From assembly GCA_030248215.1 (NCBI GenBank), contig JASANG010001203.1, positions 1 through 64,000 of the forward strand: a stretch of 64,000 nt of DNA, written 5' to 3'. A model generated the notes under the pieces. That model made no database searches. It was given only the letters and a program-made list of their open reading frames with translations, and was not told where the DNA came from. A program made the position numbers and the translations under genes. How positions within the stretch are numbered: position 1 is the first letter of the stretch; every line of letters starts with the position of its first letter. Positions 35,057-47,400 of this stretch are shown here, one piece after another. Source of the DNA: Enoplolaimus lenunculus. Lineage: Eukaryota; Nematoda; Enoplea; Enoplida; Thoracostomopsidae.

Positions 35057-36180
35057 TTATATGCACCATTTTTGCTAATGTTAACATGTGAAACTACTGA
35101 GGGTGGTCCTATACTTTGTGACTGTTTCAACGGCGTCCAGTCCCACCTGGCACTTTACCACAATGCACGTCAAAAATGAAATTTTTATACGACAATTATA
35201 GCACTAACCCTAAGCCTTCCGTTGTACTTTTCACTTTCAGATTTCGTTCACAAATTTATGTTGTAACTTTTGTCTTTAGCTCCTAAAATGCGTTCTTCAG
35301 CACTGGAAACACTAGACTTAAAAGGCGACTAATCACAACGCTACTTACATAGTCATAATACCGCCAGCTTTGGTAACTACACACCGGTGCTCATTTATAG
35401 CTGAAACATCGAAAGAATACTTTAACAACCTGTAAGTATTAGATATTTTACAGTATATCGTAGTATGACTACAGAACAAACGATTTGATATATCACAGAA
35501 AGTATTATTTAGTTTTATTACTATCTAAAAACCTTTTATTTGTCTATCGTGCAATTGGCGTAAAACAACAGATTGTGCAACAATTTTAAACATTAAACAA
35601 ACATAATACTGTTTTTCTTTCCATGCGAGATTTCACATCAAAAATCAATAAGACACTTGGACGCATATTTAAGCTTAATGCTACCGGAATCGTACATATA
35701 ACAATCACAAATTAGCAAATTAGAAACGCTGAGCAGCAGCATATGAAACACTTGCTTCTGTACTAAAATCAACACGTTGGCCTATGTTTTATTTTAGGTC
35801 CATCTCGTTTTCTGGTAGGACTACCAAAGCGTATGCTTAAATTTTAGACTATATTTTTTCACTAGCTTAAGGTTACAATTTTAAACGCTTATGCTTATAG
35901 TTAGTAATATATTTCATCTGCTGCTACGGTCCTAAAAAGTAACATTGGCCAACACCTTTACGCTATTCCAAACCTTCGCAGTGCTGAATAACTTTTCAGC
36001 CTGAAAAGAGGCGGGAACTAAAGTGATATTAAACGCTCTAGAAAGCCAGTGGGATCTCAAAGCCGAATTTCCTTCATAACCTTTCCAGTGTTGTACAGCC
36101 AATCAAAACAAAGCAGACTTAATTAAATATTAAACTTAAAATATTAAAATTTAAAACACCAATAATCAAGTGACATGCGT
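35057..36180. other. Intergenic with a diverged TTAGGC MITE
   Basis: 35779-35950 has family ends (GGCCTATGTTTTATTTTAGG; CCTAAAAAGTAACATTGGCC) but a degraded interior (GTATGCTTAAATTTTAGAC). Otherwise I see no gene. The stretch before 36181 is the 3' flank of the zinc transporter. Confidence 0.6.
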
Positions 36181-39100
36181 TCATCGCACAGGTCCAACAC
36201 AATGCTGGCACATAGGCATGATATCTTGATCGTAAGGTTCGACTTGAACTGTCAAAAACATTACGTTGTATTTGTGACGGATAATACGCGTTGCGCTTTC
36301 CATAATTTCAAGCGCATCGTAATTCTTGGCATCTAAAATAAAAACAACAAAAGATAAGACAAAAATACACACTGGGACTCGATATAACAATCAATTCAAC
36401 TATGCAGACCAAAAATCTTTCAGGTGCGTTTTAGAATGAACCCACCAAAACACGATTTCGGTATGATTCAATCAGTTAATGAACACAAGAACCTCCCACA
36501 AACAAGTATATCAGAAGAAAAACCACAAAATCAAAACAAACCAATAGCCAAATGCACGGATAGCGCAGCTTTGTCCATCGTAAGCGACCACAAGTGAAGA
36601 CTGTGCGATTGCCTGACGCCAGGAATGCCTTCCAAGTCTGCTTTGATCAGATTATAATTGCAATCTGCCGGAGTGCCTACAATAACAAAGCAACAAAATA
36701 ACAAAAAACAAAAACATAAAAACAAATACAGCGCAGAAAGATTGTTACCTCATTCAATTTAAAGCTCAACGAGTACAAAGAGATAAGATCCACTGTACTT
36801 ACTATTGCAGAGCGATGTGAAAATTTACACTTGCAGTTGAACAACCCTGATATGGTGTACTAGAACCTGCATGCTATCGTCTTTTTCTACATTGTTCTTA
36901 TCTTACATACTTACTTTCCATAAGCACCAATAAAATGTCGTGCATCACATTCACAGTTGTTAGCATCACAAGCACTGAGAAAATGAATGTACAAATCGGA
37001 TCGGCTAACTTCCATTCTGGCTAAAATTAAACCACAAATTTCTCGTACATCACACAATATGTAAGTTTTACATCTTTCTTACCGCGAAGCTGAAAAGAAT
37101 ACTATAAGCTACAGCTTTTTTAGCTCAAAAAATCGGGCTGCCAATATCAAAAATTTCATAATTACCAGTATACGTTATCTAACACTCACCGCATGAGAAC
37201 TTGATGCTGCGAGCCCTGTAATTGGTTTTCGAATAAATCTTGCACGTGCACGTGCGGTTGCAAGTTCTTTCTGTCAAAAATTTTCACATGAAATTTCAGA
37301 TGAGAATTCTCGGTCCAAAAACTTGCGTGTCGTGTAAGTAGTATTTAAAGCAGGCTATACAGATGAGAGCGTATATTTTCACTCCATCCAGTTCCAGTAT
37401 ATCAATGCAGTTCAAATTCGCTATTTTCGGAATATGCGTTTATTAATTATCACTGCTGAACAGTCAATATAGAACACAGTGTCAAGACAGAACGATACCC
37501 ACCATAAAGCAGTTCGCCACCTCATCCTTCTATATCACACCTGTCAACCCCAGCAGGCCCCTCTGGATTACACATCCATTATCTCACCATGCTTACCTTG
37601 ACCTTGATCAGCACCGCCGCAATAAGTACACCGATGCTTTGAACCAAATCGCCAAGCACGTGAACAAACGCAGCGCGAACATTGATATTTCGTGCTCGGT
37701 TGACATGCGAAAATTCTTCGGTCGGGTACGCGTTCACTGAGATTGTTCGCACACGCGATGTATGTCGTTGAATAAAACGTGCAACTGCGGACTGAGTCCC
37801 AGGTTGCTAAACATTAATATTACAAATTACAATATGACTAAAAATAGTTAGTTCCACAATATCATGCGTACACCAGGTGACTTTTTAAGAAGGTGGGCGA
37901 TACACACTAAAAGCAAAAAAGCTTCTGTAAACCAGCACAATAAAGCAAAATGCAACAATGCGCATCACCATTCTCGTTACCAACTGTACGCGTACGCATA
38001 ACATTGTACAAGTACGTAGCATTGCACTCTATGGATGGTGATTGATAAAAAACATATTTGCATGTTTATTATGTTCCAGCTTGAATTAAATTATGGTAAA
38101 ATGAAAATACCATAGACATTATGCGTTAGTGTGTCGATTTTGATCGCTGGATATTTTCTATATCCTTTTGATCTATATGCGACTTCAATCCATAGAAAGA
38201 TATTCGGCCGTCTCCTGCCTTTTTCTACCCTATCCAGCTGCTTCACAGCCAGGATTTTTCAAGTCGCAGTACGTTCTACATTTTTGAAGGTAACATCATA
38301 TGTTACCAACTGAACACGTTGCTAAAATTTCTGGACAATAATCACAAAGATGGCATCAAACATCCACACCTCGTCGGCTACGCATTTGACCCTATTCCCG
38401 CCATCCTTTGGACTTACCATTACCCAAATCCCTTAACCTTCCCGGCTACAACCTTGACCTCCTACAGCCATGCTTCGGTCTTACCATTATCGAAGTCGCT
38501 AATTCATCTTCGTCATCGTCGTAGTACTGGCCATTTGACGCTCCGTTTGCGTGCGAATGAAACCCAGCTTTGCTTAGCGACGGTAACGAGTGTGAATGAC
38601 CATGATGACCTTTGACCCCAGACAGCGTTATGCCAAGACTGAAACAATAGAAAAACACTAATGAGCGCAGAAACTAAGACTAGCGCTACTTGTCGTACGG
38701 CGCCGTCCGTTACCATACGGTATCGTACGTGAATAATTCGCGTCAGATACTGCACGGTGACGGACGTCATCGAACGTATAGCGCCACCCTAAAAGCGAAA
38801 CTTATCTTACGGCGCGTAGTATTCCAAATTATGTGCAGTGACAGACTTAGCAATACAACTCAAACGTCATCAAAAACAAAGCGCAACTGGTACGGACACC
38901 TTGAAAATCTCGGCTCTACCCGATACCTAATGTATAAATAAAAACCAGTAAAAAGTCAATAACAAAAAACAACATAGCAATACTTACACAATATTGAATG
39001 CAACGCCACAACTTGCAGTGATCAACATCGGATTTGGCTCGATTTTAAAATCGTCGTTATGAACCCGTAATACTGCCAAATACACCAGAATGCCGGTCAG

Positions 39101-40743
39101 TAGCCAAATAATTATAATGCTAACGAGCGCCCCAAGTACTTCTGAAAAATAGAATAAAGAGAACGCGGCATATTATTGTACAAACACCGTAAAGCATGCG
39201 ATGTACCTAAAATAACGCTACAACTTACATACCAGTTATACACGACATCCTCAGAATGGCAAAGATGGATATATACATAACCAGGGCCGGAGCAGCCGCC
39301 ACCCATTTGGAGAGTATCCCAAAGCGAGCTCCCACCGTAACAATATTGTAAACAAAAAAATAGCCGTAAATTTTCAACTTGGATACATATTATTTAAAAT
39401 TGAAACTCACCAGCTCGATGAAAACCAAACGAAAATCGTTTAGTAGCGGCCTGATTAGCAATCCACATTGCTGCAAGTGATATGATAAAACTGGCAAGAT
39501 CTGACAACATATGCGCTGCGTCTGTCATAATTGTAAGACTATTTGCAATGTAACCACCTGAAATACAATAACAACAATAACAACAACACAAACTTTATGA
39601 ATATGCATACGCCCTGGAAAAATGACTGATTACAAACTAATACGTTTTACAACAGACACAGCATAGTGCAGAATTCGCCCACGTCGACGTCTTTGGGTCC
39701 GGAAAGTATATACATGAGCCATACGGTCGCGTAAACAAAACTAGAAACAAAAAAGACGTCAGTAAAAGCGAAACTATATCCAGTGAGGTTGTTCGTGCTT
39801 ATAGATTCTGACAATCACAAAACGTTACTGCTTCCACTTGACTCAAAGTATGCATACAGATGATTATCTGCTGTGAAGTCAATTTTTCCTACCCTGACAC
39901 CAGAACACCATTTACAGCAACGCTTATCACCGACGCAGCTACAGTCACATGCTTAGCCCGGATTTCGGCAAAGAGAGGATTTAAATTCTCTGAATCATTC
40001 GAACCGAGTATATTCACTTGTGTCATCAATTGACAAGATTCCTACTAGGAATGTGCCGATTAATCGGCATCGGCATCGGTAATAATCGGCACTTTTCGGG
40101 AGTATCGGCATCGGCACTGCACAAAAATTGCCGATTCTTTGCCGATACTTTTTGCACATAACAGACGGTTGGAATGTTACTAAACACGTCAAGCCTGGAC
40201 AAATCGACAATGTGAAGTTGACCGTTAAACTTTCTTCCGCGTCACGCAACATAACTGAAATGACCTACCCACAAATTCGCCAATCAGAAACACAACCGTC
40301 AACGCGCACGCGAACGACAACTGACAAAACGCTTGGCGATCTGCGGGTCGATCCTGGCCTGTGTGACAATGATCTTTAATCCGGCAATCAATCGACGATA
40401 GGGCATCGTACGGCGTGCTGGTGGGTTGTGACGGCGGATGTAGTTGCGCATGGGAAGGACTTTGACGGCCGGGCCCTGCTGAATGTCCATCAAGCCGCGA
40501 TTGTTGTTGTTGATGATGACGAAGTTGTTGTTGTTGTTGTTGTTGCGTTGTCCGTTGACGGCTACTTGCATTCTGCGTGGCGTTGCTAGTGCAATTATTT
40601 GCAATCGTTTCTGCAGTCGCCATTGATGACGAAGATGAACTGCAAACGTCATACATTATTGGCAATGGTATTAAATTATCCGTTTCACCACACAAACTGT
40701 TGTCCGGTCGCTTATAGGGATCACCGCTCATGTATAACCGCAT
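36181..40743 (-). CDS. SLC30/ZnT zinc transporter (ZnT2/3/4/8-like), complete
   Basis: Cation diffusion facilitator moving Zn2+ out of the cytosol into vesicles or out of the cell. Eight exons join in phase to 510 codons plus stop: 40743-40269, 39557-39411, 39141-38988, 38638-38485, 37806-37597, 37020-36915, 36676-36542 and 36332-36181. Landmarks: polar N-terminus with a polyglutamine stretch ([17 protein letters not shown]), TM1 [18 protein letters not shown]2 with the zinc-site motif HMLSD (H174, D178), [18 protein letters not shown]4, a His-rich loop GHHGHSHS plus acidic [10 protein letters not shown]5 with the second zinc motif HVLGD (H359, D363), [17 protein letters not shown], and a cytosolic C-terminal domain with [15 protein letters not shown] ending MCQHC. 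All four zinc-coordinating His/Asp residues are present. The ATG at 40743 is preceded in frame by TAA and an acceptor-like TTTTACAG at about 40780, so a 5' UTR exon is likely. Length is somewhat above the human paralogues (about 370-430 residues) because of the N-terminus and loop. Confidence 0.95.
38688..38790. mobile_element. Short GC-rich TIR repeat in a zinc-transporter intron
   Basis: GCGCTACTTGTCGTACGG at the left, CGAACGTATAGCGCCACCCT at the right, with ACGGTGACGG words between. Related to the block at 18368-18690. Confidence 0.55.
40048..40190. repeat. CGGCATCGG-type repeat in the first zinc-transporter coding intron
   Basis: GTGCCGATTAATCGGCATCG at the left, GCCGATACTTTTTGCACATA at the right. 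A near copy is at 49732-49870 and a degenerate one near 770-1085. Adjacent inverted ATCGGCAC/GTGCCGAT words suggest a TIR element. Confidence 0.7.
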
Positions 40744-41071
40744 TTATATATACATACATACATACATACATACAAGCCCAACTGTAAAACACAAGCTATA
40801 TACTCGACCTATGAAACCTTTTTACTCGTTGTTGTTATTAACATAAAGAGAGCCGTATTCTCAACTGTGTGCCAGAGGTGGACCCGGTTGCAAAAACTAA
40901 CGGCTGGGTCGGGTCGGCCCAGCCGGGGTTCAATTTTAAATTTTTTTATACTACGACCGTGTGAATTGTTGCTAATATTACTTATTTCATGAGACACATT
41001 GTATTAAATCAAGACAACCATACAAATATTTTTTACAACCGACTTTAGTAAAAAATGCATTAGTATACAGC

Positions 41072-41242
41072 CAATGGCGGATCCATGGGGGGCACCCCGG
41101 CCGTGGCCTCCCAACAGCATCTCGACAAAAATTATATAGCAATTTTGTGACAATAGTTCGTAGTTTGTGTATGGGTCATAAGTAAGTTTATTACCTGTGA
41201 AATTTTGGTCCCCCCCCCTTTGAGATCCTGGATCCGCCACTG
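41072..41242. mobile_element. hAT-type MITE with 8-bp target duplication
   Basis: Inverted ends CAATGGCGGATCCA and TGGATCCGCCACTG, flanked on both sides by TATACAGC (41064-41071 and 41243-41250). 171 bp; the interior has runs of G at the left and C at the right. An 8-bp duplication with CA...TG ends fits hAT. Confidence 0.92.
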
Positions 41243-41250
41243 TATACAGC

Positions 41251-42341
41251 GGCGAATACACCATTCGGCTGGCTGGTTCCACCTCTGCTGTGTGTATTAA
41301 CCGCTATCGTCAGACACGTAGTACATATATAATGTTGTCAAACAGTGCGAACTGCACCAACTGCACAATCTCAAAGTTTGCACAGAAAGCAAAAGTACGA
41401 CAAAAAACAAGCTTCAGAAATGACCATTTACTTATGTACCGTATTGCAACGAGAATAACAGCGGACTAAAACCACAAATCAAACAATCATACACCGGTTT
41501 ATCCTTGATAAAAGCTTAAACCACAGGTCCAAAAACAAACAGCGCGCTCGAAACACAATCTAATCTATACCAGCAGCTCCTGCCACGATTTATATAACCA
41601 CGACGATACTAAGATATTCAGGATGTACGCGATTCCAGAAATACATATACCTGCGAAAAATCCATTAAACCACAAATGTAAGAATAATAATTTAGCTGTT
41701 CTGTCAAAAAACATACTACATTAACCACTTAAAAACAGCGGCTTAATCGCATGCAACACTTAGCAACTTTTTGAAACAACGGTAAAATAGCGATGCTTTT
41801 AGCTACACAAGAGCAGTCTCAAATGCAAATTAAGGTTCAAAAATTCAATCCTAATCTAAATTCCATTAGCAAAAGAACGAGAGTGCATGACACCAAAGTG
41901 TGCCACTCTTGGGGTACCGCATGGTACAAAAGGCACTACCGAGCTTGCGTTTTTGACCACCCCCCTTATTTAGAACAGGGGTGATGCTGTCACATGCAAT
42001 ACCCCTAAATTAAACTATACACGGAGCATTTTTGATGCAAGATACATAGGCAGTGCCATGGTTCACAGACACTGTACCCCCGCTTTAAATCAGCGGGAGT
42101 CGATCAAAAAATCAACGAGTACCGGGCACATTTTGTACCATGCGAAACGTCAAGAGTTGCATACTACTGTATCATACACTCTTGGTGAAAACCAAGAGCC
42201 GAGCGGCGTTGACGACTTGTACACCAGTTTTAATTTAAAATATTGGGCCTTTAGGGGGGCAATGTACCTCCAATAAATGCGGATAAAACGCAACGCACGA
42301 TTGGTAAAATATGCTTGATTTGAAAAATACGTATAAGTGGA
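41251..42341. other. Intergenic; foldback-like repeat
   Basis: No gene recognised. 41868-42210 is related to the repeats at 27535 and 54585: AGAGTGCATGACACCAAAGT, GGTACCGCATGGTAC, CCCCCTTATTTAGAACAGGG at one side, and GTACCATGCG, AGAGTTGCATACTACTGT at the other. Confidence 0.45.
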
Positions 42342-42751
42342 CAGGGTACAACCAGAATTACAATTTATCGGAACCAGAATTTGAAAAAATTGCCAGAAAC
42401 GCAACCGGAAAACGAAAAATACACGCCATCGAAAAATTCATTTAATTTTTTTGCAATATTATTGGTGAAATAACTCTAGTTGGAGATAGGTATTCACTTT
42501 ATCTGCTGTATTTTAGATTTCGTAATCCACTCCACGGAAGCGAAATCTACTTTCGATGGTTTAATTTCGGCGATTCTCAAGGTTTGCATGCTATACTAAT
42601 GATATCTATTTAATTTTATCGTCATTTTTTAGTAAAATACCTTAATTTCCACCAACCAAACCTTAGCTACAGAGAATTTTTACTTCCGGTAAAAATTTAC
42701 CGGAACCGGAAGGTGAGAAAATGCCGGAACCGGAATTCCGGTTGCACCATG
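42342..42751. mobile_element. hAT-type MITE (CAGGGTACAACC ends), 8-bp duplication
   Basis: CAGGGTACAACCAGAATT at the left, CCGGTTGCACCATG at the right, flanked by TAAGTGGA (42334-42341) and TAAGCGGA (42752-42759). The interior has many CCGGAACCGGAA-type words. Identifies the superfamily of the CAGGGTGCAACC repeats elsewhere in the window. Confidence 0.85.
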
Positions 42752-43424
42752 TAAGCGGAGCATGTCATCAACATTCCTCGGATGAATATACGACAGGCAT
42801 GACGCGATTAACACATGGTATAAGCTGGTAAATTAGTTGTTGATGCATAATATATATAACCAGAAAAAATTCTGCAATTGTCTACCTATACTGTGGCAAA
42901 CGAAACAATTCGGTCATTCATACATAATATATCTGTGTATAACTAAAAATAAACATTACATTTTACGTAACTTTCCTAGAACTCCATTTTACAACAGAAT
43001 CTGCGCATATGTTATGCTTATAACCATTGAAACACGCTAGTGTTTACAATATATGCTTCAAGCATCGAGAATGCACGCTTTTTGAAAGTTTTGCAGAATG
43101 TTCTCTGCAGAAAAGCAGAGCTGGAATGAGGTAACTTACGTATAGAATATCCTAATTAGCCGCTTCGACACCATACACAAATTGGACAGCTAAACGTCTC
43201 GTTTAAGTTGTTATTAAAAGTTTGATTTTTATAATTTTTCGAAAAAATTGTATTACAAATATGTAATTACCATAGCTCGTCGATATTATTGTATGATGCT
43301 AATGACACCGTGCAATAAATTACGTGTCCGTGCGATGTTTGTTCTACTGAAATTGCTAACTAAGACAGTAATATTTTGTAATACCTCCCATGCATTATAG
43401 CTTAGAACAGGCTGCTTTTTGCTG

Positions 43425-43535
43425 GATTGCAATGGAGCAAGTGTACGCTTTAGACTTATATTTTGTTTAGGCTTAGGCGTACGCTTAGGAGTAGACTTTG
43501 CATAAAACCTCACCTATCCCATGTAAAAGAAAGAA
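43425..43535. mobile_element. TTAGGC MITE fragment
   Basis: GATTGCAATGGAGCAAGTG, then TTTAGGCTTAGGCG and CCCATGTAAAAGAAAG; only part of the family is present, directly abutting the long-TIR element. Confidence 0.55.
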
Positions 43536-44466
43536 ACTAGGCAAAAGTGCCCCTAAAAGGGACAGATTGTGATATGTTTAGCTTGAAGCATGTAAACGAG
43601 TTTAAACAAGGGTTAATTAGACCATAGACCAGTAGGTATTGCTTATAATATAAGCTCCGTAACTTCTATGAAAATAGTTGTCATCTATATCTTTGACGGT
43701 TGTCTTTCAGTGTTAACACGCTTGCGGTCAGGGAAACAAGAAACATATGGGCCCAACGAACTTTTATCTGTTAAGCTATAAATTGACACTATGGGTTTTC
43801 AAGGCGTTCTAAAGTACAAATCTCAACATGCCTTTCGTATAACAGTCAGTTGCTTTTTGAAAGTTATCTCAATTGAGCGCCAGCAGAACATGTTCTTTGA
43901 AATATTTAGCAACGTTTGAATTGTATTTTCTAAATGAATAGCTTAAATATGTCACCGCACAGAACACAATTTGGAAAAGTTTCTCGACTTCACATCATCA
44001 AATTGTCATGGTAAAGAGAGCTAAAATAGTCGAGCACGTATGCGTGACATTTTTTATTCGATAATCAATAGACGCAATTTGTAGTCTTGCAATATTGAAA
44101 TATTTACTAATCAAGTTTTAGAAACATAATATTTTAAAACTCAAAAAATATCCTCTTCCAATGAAGAATGCTAGATTAGATCACATATACACTGAACATT
44201 GTAAAACCAAACAAAAGCTAAAATTAAGCTGATAGGTGATGTCCGCTGGGCCCATATGTTTCTTGTTTCACTGACCGCAAGCATGTTAACACTGAAAGAC
44301 AGCCGTCAAAGATATAGATGACAACTATTTTCATAGAAGTTATGGAGCTTATATTATAAGCATTACCTACCGATCTATGGTCTAACTAACCCTTGTTTAA
44401 ACTCTTTTACATGCTTCAAGCGAAACATATCACAATCTGTCCCTTCTAGGGGCACTTTTACCTAGT
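43536..44466. mobile_element. Element with ~225-bp terminal inverted repeats
   Basis: The left arm (43536-43760) starts ACTAGGCAAAAGTGCCCCTA and ends near ACATATGGGCCCA. The right arm (44245-44466) is its reverse complement with few mismatches. The ~485-bp centre has no open frame of note. Long arms with a non-coding middle suggest a foldback or Mutator-like MITE; no target duplication is evident. Confidence 0.85.
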
Positions 44467-47400
44467 AAATAGTAGGTTTAAACAACTAAGCTTCACTCAT
44501 AAAAGCGTATGATCAAAATCGAAGCTGGTCCAACTGCACTAAAGTGTGCTTTCATCACGGTGTCATACGTACCTGGGTCGCAGATCCATCCATTTATCGG
44601 ATACATTGGCACAGTTTTTTTAAATATCCGGCCAAAAACCAGCATCTGTATCCGGTTCAGCCAAATCTACGACAATTTGACGCCAGGCAACTTGTCGCCC
44701 ACCAGAGTGCTAAAGCCGATTTATACATCTAAACGTGCGAAGGTAGGGAATCTGGATCCGCCAAGGATTTTGATACAAAGTGGTCCATCCTATAGATCTC
44801 GACGAGCTGAATTTAACGAAACCATTTGTATGGCTGCACGACTAACGGTTCGTAAAATATAAGCTTAACCAGGATTATTCCTTACACAAATTTTATTGTT
44901 GTTTGTACATGTTTTATATGGTAAAAAGTTAAAATTTAAAGGGTCATAATTATAGAGCCGGGGACCCTGCAGCGCTAAAAATGGCACCGCTGAACTCAGC
45001 GCGTCGAAATTTATAAAACGAACTATTTTTTATTAAATTCCTAGGGGGTCCATATTCCGTATCTCCGCCATCTAAACGTACGTATGTCATCCTAACCATA
45101 ATGATTGGCGACAAATTGTCGAGTCGATAAAACTTCGGATTACAAGTTATCAATCAATGAGTTGTTGTCGGGCGACGAATTGTCATGATACCGGTTCAGG
45201 CATCCGGCATAAGCCTTCCGTTTGCCCCTGAATGTCATCATAAAGTCAAGAAGCTTAAGTGTTTCCGAACTGAGGCGCAAGCTACGTAACTGTCAATTTT
45301 GAATTAGATAAACAAACATACTTTTGGGCGAAACAAGCATTTCAAATAACTCTTCAATACTTCGATGCTATATCCAGTTAACATTCGATTCCGGTAAAAA
45401 TTTCGCCAACCGCTCAGGATCTGGCATCCGCTAAATAAAGTATCCGGTCGCATACGATGGCTGTAACTAATTGTTTTGTGCGTAAACAAAACTTATATAA
45501 TTTTAACATCCACAACGTTGAGTACACATTTCGCCGACAATGATCCGGAACACTAGAAAACCAAAGCCGGATGCCGTTTTGTTGGGTTAAGCTTGTACGT
45601 AATAACAAACATCTGTATGAGCACCTTTACCACCATTAGTGGTTAAAGCCTTACAACTGGAGCAAACCAGAAAATAACTTAACTAAACAGGTAAAAATCT
45701 ACAAAATGTCGCCGTATTAATCTACGCCATGAGCAATACAGCTCTGGATAAAAGGCTATATATGTATATATACATATATATACAGATAAATACATACATA
45801 TATATATTCGCTTTAATATACTGTATTCATATAATGCTTATATATAAAGCGAACGGTTTCTTTTCCCATTTTACGCTTACACAATAAACGTAGCTATGTG
45901 TCCGCCTAGATTCCAAAATTAAATTTTAGAATTTAAATATCTATAAACATATCATACACGTAGATACGCTCAGACAAGAAACAACCGCCAATCGCAGCTT
46001 TTAGACAGCAAAAGCAGCACATATTCTACTATATATATATCAGGGTGCGACTGGAAATCTGGTTCCGGTTTAATATCCGGCAAGAACTGAGATCTACCGG
46101 ATGTCGGATATTTACAATTGAGGTTCCTAATATCATAAAACTGCTTTTTACAAGTGAGCGTCTTCAACATCTTGCTGCTATTACATCTCTGGGCAAGTCA
46201 AGAAGTTAATGTTTTGATACGTTTTCAGCTACTTTTAACTTTTCTGAAACAGAAAGAGAGTTGAACGCATTTTTGCATTAAATAACTTGTGTTTATCAGC
46301 AGCAATTACGTACGTTATAACCGAAGAAAACTTTGAGCACGCTAAAAATACAACGAAACAATAAATTATTTTAACAAATACAATATCCGGTATCCGGTAA
46401 ATTAATATCCGGCCGCATTTTGATATATATAATATATATGTATATTATATATATTATATATAATATATATAAATATATCCGTGTTTTATTTTAAGAAAAT
46501 CGCATTTTATGCTTTTAAGCTGTTAACTTAAAAATTTTACGTACGAAACGAAATCATAACCAGAAATGAATTTAATTCTTGTCGCTACCGTTTCTGGAGC
46601 TTATTCAACACTTTGAAATATCAGCAAAATATCGAAGACAAAACAATAAACAATGGTTAAATTTAATATATTTCCTGTGCTAGACAGAAGATACAAAGTT
46701 ACTCAAATAAAAACAACACTTATTATATACCTTAACAAGATTGAAAACTCAAGTAATGGTAAAGTTATATCTTAAGAGTTTGCGAAGTGAATTAATAAGG
46801 TTTTCACAATCTTCCACAATGGGTATGCCAGTACCAATATTCCCAAGCCCAAATTTAAGTACACTTTAGCAATTCAATGGGCTTTTTCAAAACAAACTGT
46901 TTGTCTGAACTACTATCATGAACACAGTAAAAACTCCAGCCATTCACTTCACAGATAGAACAATTAGCAACAAAATACTTGCATAAAAAACTTTCATTCA
47001 CAACTACAAAATACTCGTTTTTCCATTGATTGCAGAACACGCTATTCATAACACGTATGTTAGTATATTTACATACTAGGCGCGGTCACAACAGGGGTGA
47101 AGCTTTAACGACCGTCGCATCCCGTAATGTCTTGTAGACAGCCGATTTTTGCCGACATAATTATATAAGCCACATCCATTTTGAAGTATACTAAAAGCAC
47201 ACCTCCAGCGAAAAAAACCCTGCAACCGCCAGCGTTGGATACATACGTGGACGTTGTGTATGTACAGGAACCCGGATGTAATATATATACGTATATACTC
47301 AACATGATGTTGAATCTAAATATTCAGTGTGGAAAATAAATACAACTTCAGTGCGTAAAACGTGCGTAAATACATAACACAAAATAGAAATACGCCAAAA

